64,000 bases of DNA from Prorocentrum cordatum (taxonomy: Eukaryota; Sar; Dinophyceae; Prorocentrales; Prorocentraceae). Shown piece by piece: positions 31,078-40,827 of the stretch (within the stretch, counting starts at the first letter, position 1; each line of letters opens with the position of its first letter). The DNA lies in NCBI GenBank assembly GCA_963575745.1, contig CAUYUJ010014550.1, positions 62,001 through 126,000 on the forward strand, written 5' to 3'. A program made the translations under genes and the position numbers. Below the pieces are notes generated by a model, which had not been told where the DNA came from, ran no database searches, and was given only the letters and a program-made list of their open reading frames with translations.

Positions 31078-33705
31078 TCAAACGCATGCGGGGATACCCG
31101 CGCGCTCTGAGGACGCCTGATCACTAGCAGCGACAGGAGGCAGCGGGGGCGTGCGCGGGCGATTCATAGCAGCGGGGGCAGCGCTGGCCGCTGGCTGCCC
31201 CCACCTCGCCAGAGAAAGGCCCTGCCCCTCAGAACTTCGGGGGCGCGCCGCGCCTCCGTCGGCATCGCTATCAGGCTGCTCGGCCGCGCCACCGCCGAGC
31301 TGTTCGGCATCGCCGCCAGGCTGAGCGGCCTCGAGCATGGCCACCATCTCTGCGTCCAGGTCGACGCCCCCGTCGTCAATCGCGATGGTTCCCCCGTGCG
31401 CCTGCGACGCGATCGACGCAAACATCGCCCGCTGCTCCTGGAGGTCGACGGGCGAGAGCGGCCCGCCGCAAGCCAGGCCCGTCTTCCTGGTCTTCCTGGG
31501 CGGGGTGACCAGGTCCTCGTGCGCGCCGTGGTGGGCCTTGGCGAGGCCGTGGGAGATCCCCATCTGCTCGCGATGGCACTCCCCAGGGAGAGCGCCGCGG
31601 CAACCGACGATCGGGGGCTGCACCTCGGGCGCGGCGTCAGCGGGCGCCGCCTCGCCATTCGGCGCGCTCGCGCCGCCGATCGACCCCGGGGCAGCGCCTG
31701 CCTGCCACGGCGCAATCATGCCCTTGTTGGTCTCGTCAGCCCTCTGGGCGGCGTCGGCTCGGTCGCGTCCATGCCGCCGCCGAAGCCGAGCGCGCCCTCC
31801 TCGCCCGCGACGTCGGCGCCGCCGCGGCGGCCGAACAAGTCGTCGTCCTCGGGCGCAGCCCCAAGGCCACCCGACTGGCCTGCCTCCCGCGGCTCCGCGG
31901 AGCCAGCTGGCGCGCCGCCCGCGGCGGCGGCGGCGGCGCCGTCCCCGCCGTCGCCGTGCGCGCCCGCTGCATCGCGCGCCTCGGCCATGAGCGCGAGCAT
32001 ATCTTTCTTCTCGAAGGCGCGGAGCCTGTCGTACTCCTCCTGGTCGCGGCGCTTCCTGTGCTTGAGGTGCCGCGTCATGATCTTGCCCACCTCGGCCGTG
32101 ATGTAGCTGCTCATGATGGGGCAGCTTCTCAACGACCGAGTCCTTGCCAGCGGGCCTGAAGAAGAGAGAGTGCTGTGTGTTCAGGGCGACGTTGCACCGC
32201 TTGAGCATGGCCCCTGAGTTGCTCTCGGACATGCCCTGAGGAAAGGCGGGCCGAATCATGTCCGCCAAGATGGCAGCGGTCCGCTTTGCGGCATCGGATG
32301 ACGTCGCCGCGAGCCCCCACTCCTCGCTAGTTGGTTCAGTGCTGGCATTTTATTCGTCGCCACCGCCAAACCTGGGCAAAGGCGAAGCGCGGGGCCGACC
32401 GGCGCGCAAGATTCGCTTCCCTGGGAGACGCCAACAAACCCTGACAGCCAAACTAAAGAAACCTGGCTGGCCCCGACGCTTCGACATCGCCAGCCGCCTC
32501 GCTTGGCCGCGCGCGAATTCGCGGCCCCCCAGCGCGCGTAGGTCATGGCCTCAGCCTGCGTGGGGTCAGAGAAGGCCTTGAGGACGCGAGGCCGCTGATC
32601 TGCGAGGTCGCCGTCATCGAAGATGCAGGGCGCCCAAGGCTCCCCGACCTCCCCGCGGAAGAAGCCCATCTCTGCGGAAGCCCGAACAGCAGCCTTGGCA
32701 CGACCTGGGCGGCATTCGTTAGCGACGTCTGCATTGCGCCTCGCAGTCGCCATGGCAAGGATGCACATGAAGGGTGTCTTCCCGAAGCCAGCCTTCCCGA
32801 TCGTAAGCAGCGCGTTGCCCATCGGCGTCTTCAAGGTCCTGTCCGTCATCAGCTGGTACTCCTTGCGGATGTCTGGCTTTAAGAGCGGGCAGTAGTCCTC
32901 CTTGGTCGCGAAATGGTCGCGGTCCGCGATGCACTTCAGCAGGCTGTTCACGAACTCCCGCTTCATGTGGTAGATGGGGGGGGTCAGGGTCCACGCGCTG
33001 GTGCTCCAACCACAGGGCCCTCTGGCCGTCGAAATTGCCACGGGGGGCCTCCGCCTGCGCGAAATCCCGCGCCCTGTCGAGAGCGGCCTACTCCTCCGCG
33101 ACCTCGCTATCGCCGACCTCCGCAGCTACGCTGGGCTTCGGCATGCGCCAGTAGCGGAACAGCAACCCGCCCATCGCCTCTAAGACCACCTGCAGGGTCC
33201 GCACCGAGTTGAAGGTGTCGGGGCGGTAGTCCACGACGCAGGGGCCGCCCTCGACGATCTTCTCGAGGATGGTCAACATGTGCTCTCCGTCGCCGAGAAA
33301 CGCGAACACCTTCACCACCAAGTATTCATCGCCAGGCAAGGACTCCGACATGTGCATGCTCATCACGCAAGGGACGTCGTGTTGGCCATCATCAGATATG
33401 CCGAGAGGCGGGGGCAAGCTGTTGTGCCGACCCTCGGCAATGGCCTCCTTGCCAGGACGTCCTTGCCGCTGCTCGCCTCCATGCAGGCGTGCTTTCCACT
33501 GTCGCCTGTGCACGCCATGGGCGGGCGACCTGCGGTAGCGCCCTGCTGCGCGAGACGCTAGTCGCACCCAACAGTCGCTACTGTATGTCCGCCGCCCGTG
33601 GTCTCTAGTGGCGATGGTGAAAAGTATGGCGAAAGCCTTCGAGCGCACCAAGTTCTTGCTCAACTTCACCTTCTCTCTCGTGGGCGCACTCTGCGCCGCG
33701 GTCAT
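31078..33705 (-). pseudogene. P-loop ATPase (SF3-helicase-like) gene, broken by frameshifts
   Basis: One protein of roughly 870 codons seems to be spread over several frames. N-terminal part 33705-33088 (RYWRMPKPSVAAE near its end, then an in-frame TAG). Core 33041-32520 has Walker A GKAGFGKT (residues 82-89 of that frame) and a Walker B-like CIFDD (139-143). A segment with MIRPAFPQG and FFRPAGKDSV (32250-32125) is followed by a basic helix (HLKHRKRRDQEEYDRLRAFE, 32132-31716) and a Glu/Gln/Asp-rich tail to 31078. Frame changes fall near 32980 (beside a G8 run), about 32125 and about 31725. A short intron around 32372-32462 is possible but does not by itself restore the frame. Function beyond ATP binding is unknown. 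Confidence 0.55.
32256..33041 (-). CDS. ATPase core segment with Walker A and B
   Basis: Longest uninterrupted part of the broken gene. In order: PIYHMKREFVNSLLKCIADR (a helical lead-in), KEYQLMTDRTLKTPMGNALL, GKAGFGKT, then PCIFDDGDLADQRPRVLKAF and TYARWGAA. Phe-Asp-Asp-Gly-Asp as Walker B followed by a conserved Lys-Ala-Phe is suggestive of SF3 helicase or viral-Rep-like ATPases, but AAA-type ATPases are possible. After WGAA the frame turns Arg/Ser-rich and is probably intron or out of frame. Confidence 0.6.
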   Translation of the reverse strand: MAISTARGPCGWSTSAWTLTPPIYHMKREFVNSLLKCIADRDHFATKEDYCPLLKPDIRKEYQLMTDRTLKTPMGNALLTIGKAGFGKTPFMCILAMATARRNADVANECRPGRAKAAVRASAEMGFFRGEVGEPWAPCIFDDGDLADQRPRVLKAFSDPTQAEAMTYARWGAANSRAAKRGGWRCRSVGASQVSLVWLSGFVGVSQGSESCAPVGPALRLCPGLAVATNKMPALNQLARSGGSRRRHPMPQSGPLPSWRT

Positions 33706-33792
33706 ATTCTTCTCCGTTTCCTGGCGCCGCTGCGTCTCCTCGGGGGGAGACAGACGCGGGGCGCATTCTGTTGCTGTTGCGTTTTTAATTAG

Positions 33793-34300
33793 TCAAAGGT
33801 GACAAGAATTATCGCAAAGATCGGGCAGGAAGGCAAGCTTCCGGCTCTTGGCCTGCTTCCAGGCGGTCTTCGCCTCGTCCTTCCAGGACTGCGCCTCGTC
33901 CCGCGCGCTCTTGGCCTTCCGCGTGTGCTCGTTGAAGCGTCTCCTATGGACGCGCCACGAAAAATGCGTTACCTGGCGCCACGCAGAAGCAGCACGACTC
34001 GGAAACACAATATAACACTCGTGTGGTATACTGTGTTTCCGAGTCGTGCCGCTTCTGCGTGGCACCAATTGGATGTCGGGCTGTGGTGCGTGTGTGGTTT
34101 TTTGACACCATGGTCTTCAGGGCGTCTTCTTTCTTGCTGTGCTGCTCCGTGGTTCGGCGGACCGCCGCGCGGACCTTGTCAAAGGCCGCGCGGCGAAAGG
34201 TCGCCACCAGCTCCTTGGTGCGTGGCTGTTGCAGGAAAGCGCGAAGCTTTTGTTTAGCTTGCTATTCTCTGTTTTCGCCCAGTTTTTTGTAGTAAGCTTC
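33793..34300 (-). pseudogene. Charged, coiled-coil-like fragment split by a hairpin
   Basis: Upstream of the hairpin a frame reads TFRRAAFDKVRAAVRRTTEQ and SKKEDALKTMVSKNHTRT. Downstream, in another frame, NEHTRKAKSARDEAQSWKDE and KTAWKQAKSRKLAFLPDL. Both are Lys/Arg/Ala-rich helices and could be one protein interrupted by the 94-bp element at 33974-34067. No family is recognised, and it may be related to the ATPase gene on the same strand. Confidence 0.35.
33974..34067 (-). mobile_element. 94-bp near-perfect inverted repeat, candidate introner-type mobile intron
   Basis: The arms 33974-34020 and 34021-34067 match at 42 of 47 positions with virtually no loop. On the minus strand the junctions read CCAATTG/GTGCCACGCAG at the 5' side and GTGGCGCCAG/GTAACGC at the 3' side, giving a GT-AG intron of 93 nt (34065-33973) with GGT directly repeated at both junctions. 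Three of the five arm mismatches become G:U pairs in a minus-strand RNA. Removing 93 nt keeps the frame but a TAG follows about seven codons later. Confidence 0.55.
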
Positions 34301-34467
34301 TGTATCTTTTGCTGGGTTGCCCATGGCTCCAAGCCGTGGGCTTTGTAGCGGGGCTTTGAGCCTAAACGCCTATGTATGCCCGTGGCACAGGTTGCATGCG
34401 ATTGCTTCCCCTTTCCATGTTTTTTCTTCCATCCCATGTTTCATGGTCTTCCCATTCCTGTTCTCCT

Positions 34468-34496
34468 CCCTCCTCCTCCTCCTCCTCCTCCTCCTC

Positions 34497-34543
<47 letters not shown>

Positions 34544-34612
34544 CGTCCTCGTCGTCCTCCTCCTCCTCCTCCTCCTCCTCATCCTCCTCCCCTTCCTCCT
34601 CCTCCTCAGGAG
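34468..34612. repeat. (TCC)n/(TCG)n pyrimidine tract
   Basis: TCC triplets, about ten TCGTCC hexamers, then TCC triplets again. Translations are Ser, Pro or Glu/Asp runs. Confidence 0.95.
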
Positions 34613-34809
34613 AGGAAGGGGCACGAGCGGCAGCAGCAGGCGAGGAATACGATGAGGACGACGCCTACGAAAGAATGAGGAATAATCAACATAAGAAGAT
34701 GAAGAAGACGCTGGCTACGAAGAAAACTAAGACAACGCATAGGAATAATGATGCGAAGAAGAAGAATAATACGAACATGCGAAACTGTATGATCATGTGG
34801 GAGAGATGA

Positions 34810-34847
<38 letters not shown>

Positions 34848-34905
34848 CATATATATGTATATATATAATTTATACATATATATACATACATATATATATA
34901 TACCC
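34810..34905. repeat. (TA)n tract, tail of an inverted SINE-like copy
   Basis: Imperfect TATATA/TACATA array that directly abuts CCCGCGCAAAAGGCCCGGGC, the GC-rich end of the SINE-like family in inverted orientation. Confidence 0.9.
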
Positions 34906-36425
34906 GCGCAAAAGGCCCGGGCGCCCGGGTCCGGGGCCCCGAGCGCGACCGGGTCCTCCAAGACCGCTCCCAGAGCACCCCGGAGGGGCCGTGGAGCCCC
35001 CTGACTGCCTCAGGGAGCTACAAGACGCTCCCAGAAGCCCACGGGGGACTTCGACCAGCCCCTCCAAGACAGCTCAGATAGCCCCAACGTGGCCCAAGAT
35101 GGTCTCCAGACCGCAAACGCATAGCCCAAGAGGCCTCCAAGAGGCCTCAAGAGAGTTCCGAGAGGCGTTCCGAGAGAGTCCGAAGAGGCCCAAATCCTTG
35201 ATTTCCATGTGTTTTTCTATGTTTTTCGGTGTCTCGCGCGTTCGAGCTTCCGACGCTCCGATGGCCGACGACGCCCCTAAGAACGCCCCAAGACCGCCGC
35301 ACAGGCCCCCAACAGAGTCCCAAAACGGCCCCAGGGAGCCCGAAAATTGCCCGGGAGGAGCCTACGGCCCAAGAGAGCCCCAGGACAGGCCCAAGCTGGG
35401 CCACAAAGCGTGAGCGTGAGGCCCCAAGGCGCTCCAAGACGGCCCAGATGTCACCAACGTGGCCCCAGATGGGCCCAACACGGTCAATACACAACCCAAG
35501 AGGCCTTCAAGAGGCCCCAAGAGAGCAGCCCGAGGAGGCCCACATCCTTGATCTCCAATAGTTTTTTCAAAACATGTTTTTCGCTTTCTCGTGTTCTCAA
35601 GCTTCCAACGTTCCAAGACGGCCGACGACGCCCCCAAGACCGCCCCAATACCGCCGACGAGGCCCGAAAACAAGACGGCCCCGGAGAGGCTGAAGACTGC
35701 CCAAGAGAAGCCCAAGACTGCCCAGGATAATCCCAGGAGAGGCACAAGGTGAGTCCCAGAGCGGGCGCGTGAGGCCCCAAGGCGCTCCAGGACGGCCCAG
35801 ATGATCCCGACGTGGCCCAAGAGGAGCTCAAGACGGTAAACACAAAGCCCAAGAGGCCTCCAAGAGGGCCCAAGAGAGCTCCGAGAGACGTCCCGAGCGA
35901 GCCCAAAGAGGCCCAAATCATTGACTTGCATTGGTTGTTCGATGTTTTCCTCCTCTCGCGTTCTCGAGCTTCCAATGCTCGAAGACGGCCGAATACGCCC
36001 CCAAGACCGACCTACGACCGCCGAACAGGCACCCAACAGAGCCCCAAAACTGCCCCAGGGAGCCCGAAAATTGCCCGGGAGGAGCCCCAGACGGCCCAAG
36101 AGAGCCCCAGGACAGGCCCAAGCTGGGCCACAGAGCGGGAGCGGGAGGTCCCAAGGCGCTCCAAGACGGCCCAGACGGCAAATACACAGCCCAAAATGCC
36201 TCCAAGAGGCTTCAAGAAAGCTCCGAGAGGCGTCCCGAGAGAGCCCGAAGAGGCCCACATCCTTGATTTTCCATAATTTTTCAATGTTTTCCGCTTTCTC
36301 GCGTTTGCTGCCAACGCTCCAAGACGGCCGACGACGCCCCCAAGACCGCCCCAAGACCGCCGAAAATTGCCTAAGCGGAGCCCCAGACGGCCCAAGAGAG
36401 CCCCAGGACAGGCCCAAGCTAGGTT
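34906..36425 (+). repeat. SINE-like repeat, four tandem units of about 360 bp (copy D)
   Basis: Four AT-richer cores at about 35190, 35548, 35915 and 36259 (spacing 358, 367 and 344), each of the form CCTTGATTTCC ... TTTCTCGCGTT ... GAGCTTCC(A/G)AYGCTCC, embedded in CCCCAAGACGGCCC units. The outer left end carries the GC-rich terminus and TA tail. Long Arg/Pro-rich frames are spurious. Confidence 0.75.
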
Positions 36426-36984
36426 CGGGAATGGATGTTGCACTCGTGCTTTGGGCTTGGGGAACTGGATGGCCTTTTCGCGTGAACTTGTTCACTCTCT
36501 GCGCCCTTGCCGTCGACGGGACGTTATCTGCAGCCTCAAATGCTCACGACGTGCCTGCACCCCGCGGGCTTCGTGTTGGCCGCCGTATGGTCGTCCTCGC
36601 CGAGCAGCCCTCCAATAGAGAACTTCGCCCTGTTCAAGCCGCGCACGAAGATGTTGAGGTATCTCGTGCCCTTGAACACGTGGCCGTGGACGACCTTCAC
36701 GCCGACGTGATGAAAGGTGTTCCACTTGGGGCGGCCGCGCCGAGGCTCCTCCGCCATGAAGTGGAGGTCTTCCCTACGGTGCTCCCGCGCCCAGATGCCG
36801 GTGATGTTGACCTTCGTGAAGTACATGTCCTCGCACCCAGTCCCGAGGCGAGTCGCCGTCGCCTGCACGAGGAATGACGTCTTGTGCCTAGCGGCCGTCT
36901 TCGGGATACGGATGAGGGTGTGCAGTCCCGCCTGGTAGAGGTCGAACCTCTGCCCGTGCACGTTCACAAGGTGAGGGTCGCCGG

Positions 36985-37200
36985 AGGCCGAAGCGGAGGC
37001 GGGCGTCGGTGCGGGGGTCGGTGCGGGCGTCGGTGCGGGGGTCGGTGCCGGGGTCGGTGCTGGGGTCGGTGTTGTGGTCAACATGGGCGTAGGCGCTGGC
37101 GTCGGTGCTGGGGCCAGTGCAGGCGTCGGCGCGGGAGTAGGCCCTGGCGTTGGCGCTGGAGTCGGTGCCTGCGTCGGTGCAGGCGTAGGCGCTGGCGTTG
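36985..37200 (-). repeat. Pro-Thr-Pro-Ala linker-encoding repeat
   Basis: Degenerate hexamers GGCGTC/GGTGCG encode (PTPAPT)n between the propeller-like repeats and the vWD-like domain; a flexible, probably glycosylated stalk is the natural reading. Confidence 0.7.
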
Positions 37201-37349
37201 GAACCTGAGGAGTTGGAGCCTCGGTCTCGAAGACGCGAACGTGACCAGAACTTGTCCCAGCACCGTCGTTCGAGGATGCTCCAATGGCCACGCGGCTGCC
37301 GTCGCTGCTCAGCGACACCGAATAGCCACTGTTATCGCCTGAGGCTTCG

Positions 37350-38375
37350 CCATCGATGTCCTGCCCCAACTAGCTCCAAGTGTTGCCTAAGAGTTCAAAG
37401 ACGCGAACGTGACCAACATTTGACCCAGCACCGTCGTTCAAGTATGATCCAATGGCCACGCGGCTGCCGTCGCTGCTCAGCGACACCGCATGGCCACTGT
37501 TATCGCCTGAGGCTTCGCCATCGAGGTCCTGCCCCGATTGGTTCCAAGTGTTGCCCGAGAGCTCAAAGACGCGAACGTGACCAGAAGTTGTCCCAGCACC
37601 GTCGTTCAGGTATGCTCCAATAGCCACGCGGCTGCCGTCGCTGCTCATGGACACCGAATGGCCACTGTTATCGCCTGAGGCTTCGCCGTCGATGTCCTGC
37701 CCCAACTGGCTCCAAGTGTTGCCCGAGAGCCCGAAGACGCGAACGTGACCAGAACTTGTCCCAGCACCGTCGTTCGAGAGCGCTCCAATAGCGACGCGGC
37801 TGCCGTCGCTGCTCAGCGACACCGAAACGCCACTGTAATCGAATGAGGCTTCGCCATCGATGTCCTGCCCCACCTGGCTCCAAGTGTTGCGCGAGAGCCC
37901 GAAGACGCGAACGTGACCAGAACTTGTCCCAGCACCGTCGTTCGAGTGTGCTCCAATAGCCACGCGGCTGCCGTCGCTGCTCAGCGACACCGAATGGCCA
38001 CTGTTATCGCCTGAGGCTTCACCATCGATGTCCTGCCCCACCTGGCTCCAAGTGTTGCCCGAGAGCCCGAAGACGCGAACGTGACCAGAAGTTGTCCCAG
38101 CACCGTCGTTCGATGATGCTCCAATGGCCACGCGGCTGCCGTCGCTGCTCAGCGACACGAATAGCCACTGTTATCGCCTGAGGCTTCGCCGTCGATGTCC
38201 TGCCCCAACTGGCTCCAAGTGTTGCCCGAGAGCCCGAAGACGCGAACGTGACCAGAAGTTGTCCCAGCACCGTCGTTCAGGTATGCTCCAATAGCCACGC
38301 GGCTGCCGTCGCTGCTCAGCGACACCGAATGGCCACTGTTATCGCCTGAGGCTTCGCCATCGATGTCCTGCCCCA
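37350..38375 (-). repeat. 168-bp coding tandem repeat, seven units
   Basis: GTCCTGCCCC occurs at 37358, 37526, 37694, 37862, 38030, 38197 and 38365: spacing 168 except one 167. Units are almost identical in DNA as well as protein, indicating recent amplification or gene conversion. Confidence 0.92.
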
Positions 38376-38664
38376 CCTGGCTCCAAAAGGCCCCCTTCGC
38401 CATGTGGTCAGCCGCCTCGACTTGGCGTCGTCCTTTCTGCTGCCTGGTGTTCGTCACCGTAGACACGCCCTTCAAGGAACTGACGCGGGCGAGGTCGAAG
38501 CTCGTGGCGTCCGTGCCGAGCTGCAGGAGCACGGTGTCCTCCACCGCTGCGGTCGTGCCGAAGACGCAGTGGGCGAGGAGAGGGATCAGCAAGCACGCTC
38601 GGGCAGGCGCCTTCTGGGCCATCGTGGCGCGCACGTCACAAAGGCGAAATCGAGGAAAAACTGG

Positions 38665-38703
38665 TCTGGTGAGGCAAATGGCTTGAGTCCAACATGGCTA
38701 CGG
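38665..38703 (-). other. Relict spliced leader (dinoSL), probably double
   Basis: Minus strand reads CCGTAGCCATGTTGGACTCAAG at 38681-38702: the dinoSL with one substitution and one inserted base. It is followed at once by CCATTTGCCTCACCAG (38680-38665), a degenerate copy of the SL part 3' of its internal AG. That nested order is the signature of an mRNA retroposed more than once. The protein start follows at 38634. Confidence 0.75.
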
Positions 38704-39008
38704 GCCGATTCGGCGCCATCTTGGGCCGTCTTGGGGCTTTCTTGGGCCGTTCGGGTGCCTCCTGGGGCGCTCCTGGGAATCTCTTGGTCCTCTTGGTCCG
38801 TCTTGGGGTTATTGAGAGCTGTCCGTGTGCCTCCTGTAGCGCTATTTGAGGCTTCTTGGGGTCCTCTTGGGGCGCTCTTGGGCGCTCCTGGGGCCCTCCG
38901 GGCCGTCTTTTGGGCATCCTTGGCCTCCTTGGGGCCGTTTGAAAGCCCTCTGGGAGCGATTCCAAGACGATGCCAATTCGGAGTCCCCTCCAGGGGCGAT
39001 TTTTGGAG
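38704..39008 (-). repeat. SINE-like dispersed repeat, partial copy E
   Basis: CTTGGGGC, CTTGGGCC and CTCCTGGGGCGCTC units on the plus strand without the AT-rich core or a TA tail. It abuts the SL relict of the FG-GAP/vWD retrogene. Confidence 0.6.
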
Positions 39009-39019
39009 GATGTCTCGAG

Positions 39020-39294
39020 TGAAACGGCAGACCAGCACGGCAGAAGAGCGGAGCATAGCAGACCACAACAGCACGGCATACCAGCACGGCAGAAGATCAG
39101 AACGGAAGAACAGCACGGCAGACCACAGGAACATATCAGACCGCAACAGCACGGCATACCAGCACGGCATGCCAGCATGGCAGACCAGCATGGCGGATCA
39201 GCATGGCAGACCACAGGAGCAGAGCATGAGGACAGCAGCGCGGCAGACCAGCATGGCAGACCACACGAGCATAGCAGACCAACACGGCAGACCA
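39020..39294. repeat. 13-bp minisatellite (ACCAGCACGGCAG)
   Basis: About 20 degenerate units of ACCAGCACGGCAG with variants containing GAACA, CATGGC or CACAGGAGC. It ends exactly where the plus-strand SL relict begins. Short versions lie at 41036-41079 and 43038-43090. Confidence 0.85.
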
Positions 39295-39316
39295 GCCGTA
39301 GCCATTTTGGCTCTGG
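39295..39316 (+). other. Relict spliced leader (dinoSL)
   Basis: GCCGTAGCCATTTTGGCTC followed by TGG where the SL has AAG: 20 of 22 positions match. It lies 40 nt upstream of the ATG at 39357, so the downstream gene derives from a trans-spliced mRNA. Confidence 0.85.
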
Positions 39317-39356
39317 CCGTGCTCGGGCGCGCGCCGCGCGCGGGCGCTTGGGCAGA

Positions 39357-40827
39357 ATGGTGCGGGAGGTGCTCACCGGTGTCGCGGCGGCCCGATGGGC
39401 GGCAGACAACCTGGTGAGACGGCTGGACAGGGAGCTGCGGGAGTCGAAGGCGGTCATCGCCAGCCTCCGCGCGCAGCTGGAGTGCGGGTCGCGCGGCGAC
39501 GCCGCGGAGGCGGGAGCCCTTCGCCGCGAAGCCATCGCGCGGCCCGCCTTGGTGGCGCGCGTCCGCGGACGCCGCGAGACCAGGGCGCAGCGGCAGAGGC
39601 GGAACGTCGCGTGGCATGCCGAGCACTGCCCGTCGGCCGACGCCCCGCCGCAGGCGTGGCGCAGGGCTCAGCGCGGGCCGCGCCTCCCAGGAGGGCTCCT
39701 TCCTGGTGGTGGGCGTGGCGGTGCGGCGCAGAGGGCCATCGTGTGTGAGGTGGAGACCTGCGTCTGCGAAGTGCAGCCGCCGTTCGAGTGCGCTGTGGAT
39801 GCTTGCGTGGCTGACGCGCCAGCGCGGCTGCCCAGCGCCCGAGTGGCGGCCGCGAGGACCCCACTGCGTTCTGGCGCCCAGCCGTACCTTCCCCAGTGGG
39901 CGCGCTGGGCCGCGCTGCTGGAGGAGCTCGGCGTGGCGCAGCTGGCCGAGCAAGGCTCCGGCGAGGACGGCGCCGGGTGCACCGAGGCGGTAGAGACCGA
40001 CGTGGCGGTTCTGGCGAGCCCGCCTGCCGACGCGGTGGAGCTCATGGCCGGCGGCTCCGAGGTTGGCCCCCGAGGAGCAGGGCGAGTCCGAGGGGAGCGA
40101 CGTGGCGCCCGTGCCGTGCGGGCTGCTCGGCGACAGGAGGGCCAGCGAGCTGAGCGGGGCTGTTCCTGTCGGGCAAGGGTGTGCGAGGGTCAAGCGGGTA
40201 TCCTTCGCTCCGTGGCCCGACGTCACCGCCTTGGAGGTGGGGGCCCTGGGAGGCCCGCTCGGGGTGGCAGGAGTCCTTCGGCATGGTCCTGTCCCGCAGT
40301 GGGCGGACCCAGCTTGGGCGAGCCAGGCGAAAGCCGTCGACCTGATGCACCTCTGCGAATGCGAGAGGTTCGGCATCTCCGCGAGGCCTCGTCGGCGACT
40401 CACCTGGAGAGTGCGTTTCGCTGAGGGGCCTGGGCGTGAGGGGCCCGTGGCCGTGGGCGCTGGGGCGCCGCGGCCGCCGCCCGTGGCCGTCGTGGAGGAG
40501 CCCGCGGGAGGTTCGGCCATCGAGCACGCTGTCGGCATGGAGCCCCCGGTCGCGGACTCTGTCGGCTGCGCCGCGGGCGATGGCCACTCGGGCTCGGAGT
40601 GCGGGTTCGTGTCATTCCTCCTGGACGACTTCTCGGTGGCGGCGGTGGCGTGTGCGGCCCAGGGGCCGAAGTCGGGAGTTGAGTCACTCCTGGACTGGGC
40701 CGAGGCCCGCGCCCTCGGCTTCCGCCTCGGCAGTGCAGGTTGTCCAGATGCCGAGGAGCGTGTACGGCTCCTCGATGGTCTTTTGGGCCGTGGGCGTTGC
40801 GCGACGCGGCCCAAGAGTAGTGCGTGA
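39357..40827 (+). pseudogene. SL-tagged retrogene 1, unknown protein with KRVSFAP motif
   Basis: From ATG 39357 the frame reads MVREVLTGVAAARWAADNLV with a helical, charged start (RRLDRELRESKAVIASLRAQ), then Arg/Ala/Cys-rich sequence. Around 40066-40072, at a short C-run, the sense shifts to the frame of 40063-40827, which carries KRVSFAPWPD and, about 90 residues later, RVRFAEG, then an acidic Gly/Ala/Val-rich tail ending at TGA 40825-40827. No family recognised. KRVSF fits the RVxF docking consensus for protein phosphatase 1, but such short motifs occur by chance. The overall length would be about 490 residues. One frameshift makes it a pseudogene unless the C-run is miscounted. Confidence 0.5.

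Larger units (their letters stand above)
36536..38634 (-). pseudogene. FG-GAP-like repeat / vWD-like surface protein retrogene
   Basis: Start MRATMAQ with a hydrophobic signal-like segment (ACLLIPLLAHCVFGTTAA), then a Gln/Arg linker. Seven copies follow of a 56-residue unit with [27 protein letters not shown] and GHVRVF, the pattern of FG-GAP/beta-propeller-like repeats. Next come a PTPAPT linker and a C-terminal domain starting [15 protein letters not shown], with [15 protein letters not shown] and [10 protein letters not shown], resembling a vWF type D-like domain. Likely secreted or surface-anchored. Two lesions: TAG at 37370-37372 where other units have CAG (WSQ), and one base missing near 38158 (unit spacing 167 instead of 168). 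A relict spliced leader lies 47 nt upstream. Confidence 0.75.

Noticed and set aside
32372-32462. 91-nt GT-AG intron with CCAGGTTT repeated at both ends in the ATPase gene
   Set aside because: Removing it does not restore a frame and a stop follows; left as a possibility only.
34906-36425. Arg/Pro-rich frames of up to 377 codons in the SINE-like tandem
   Set aside because: Low-complexity read-through of CCCCAAGACGGCC units in several phases and both strands.
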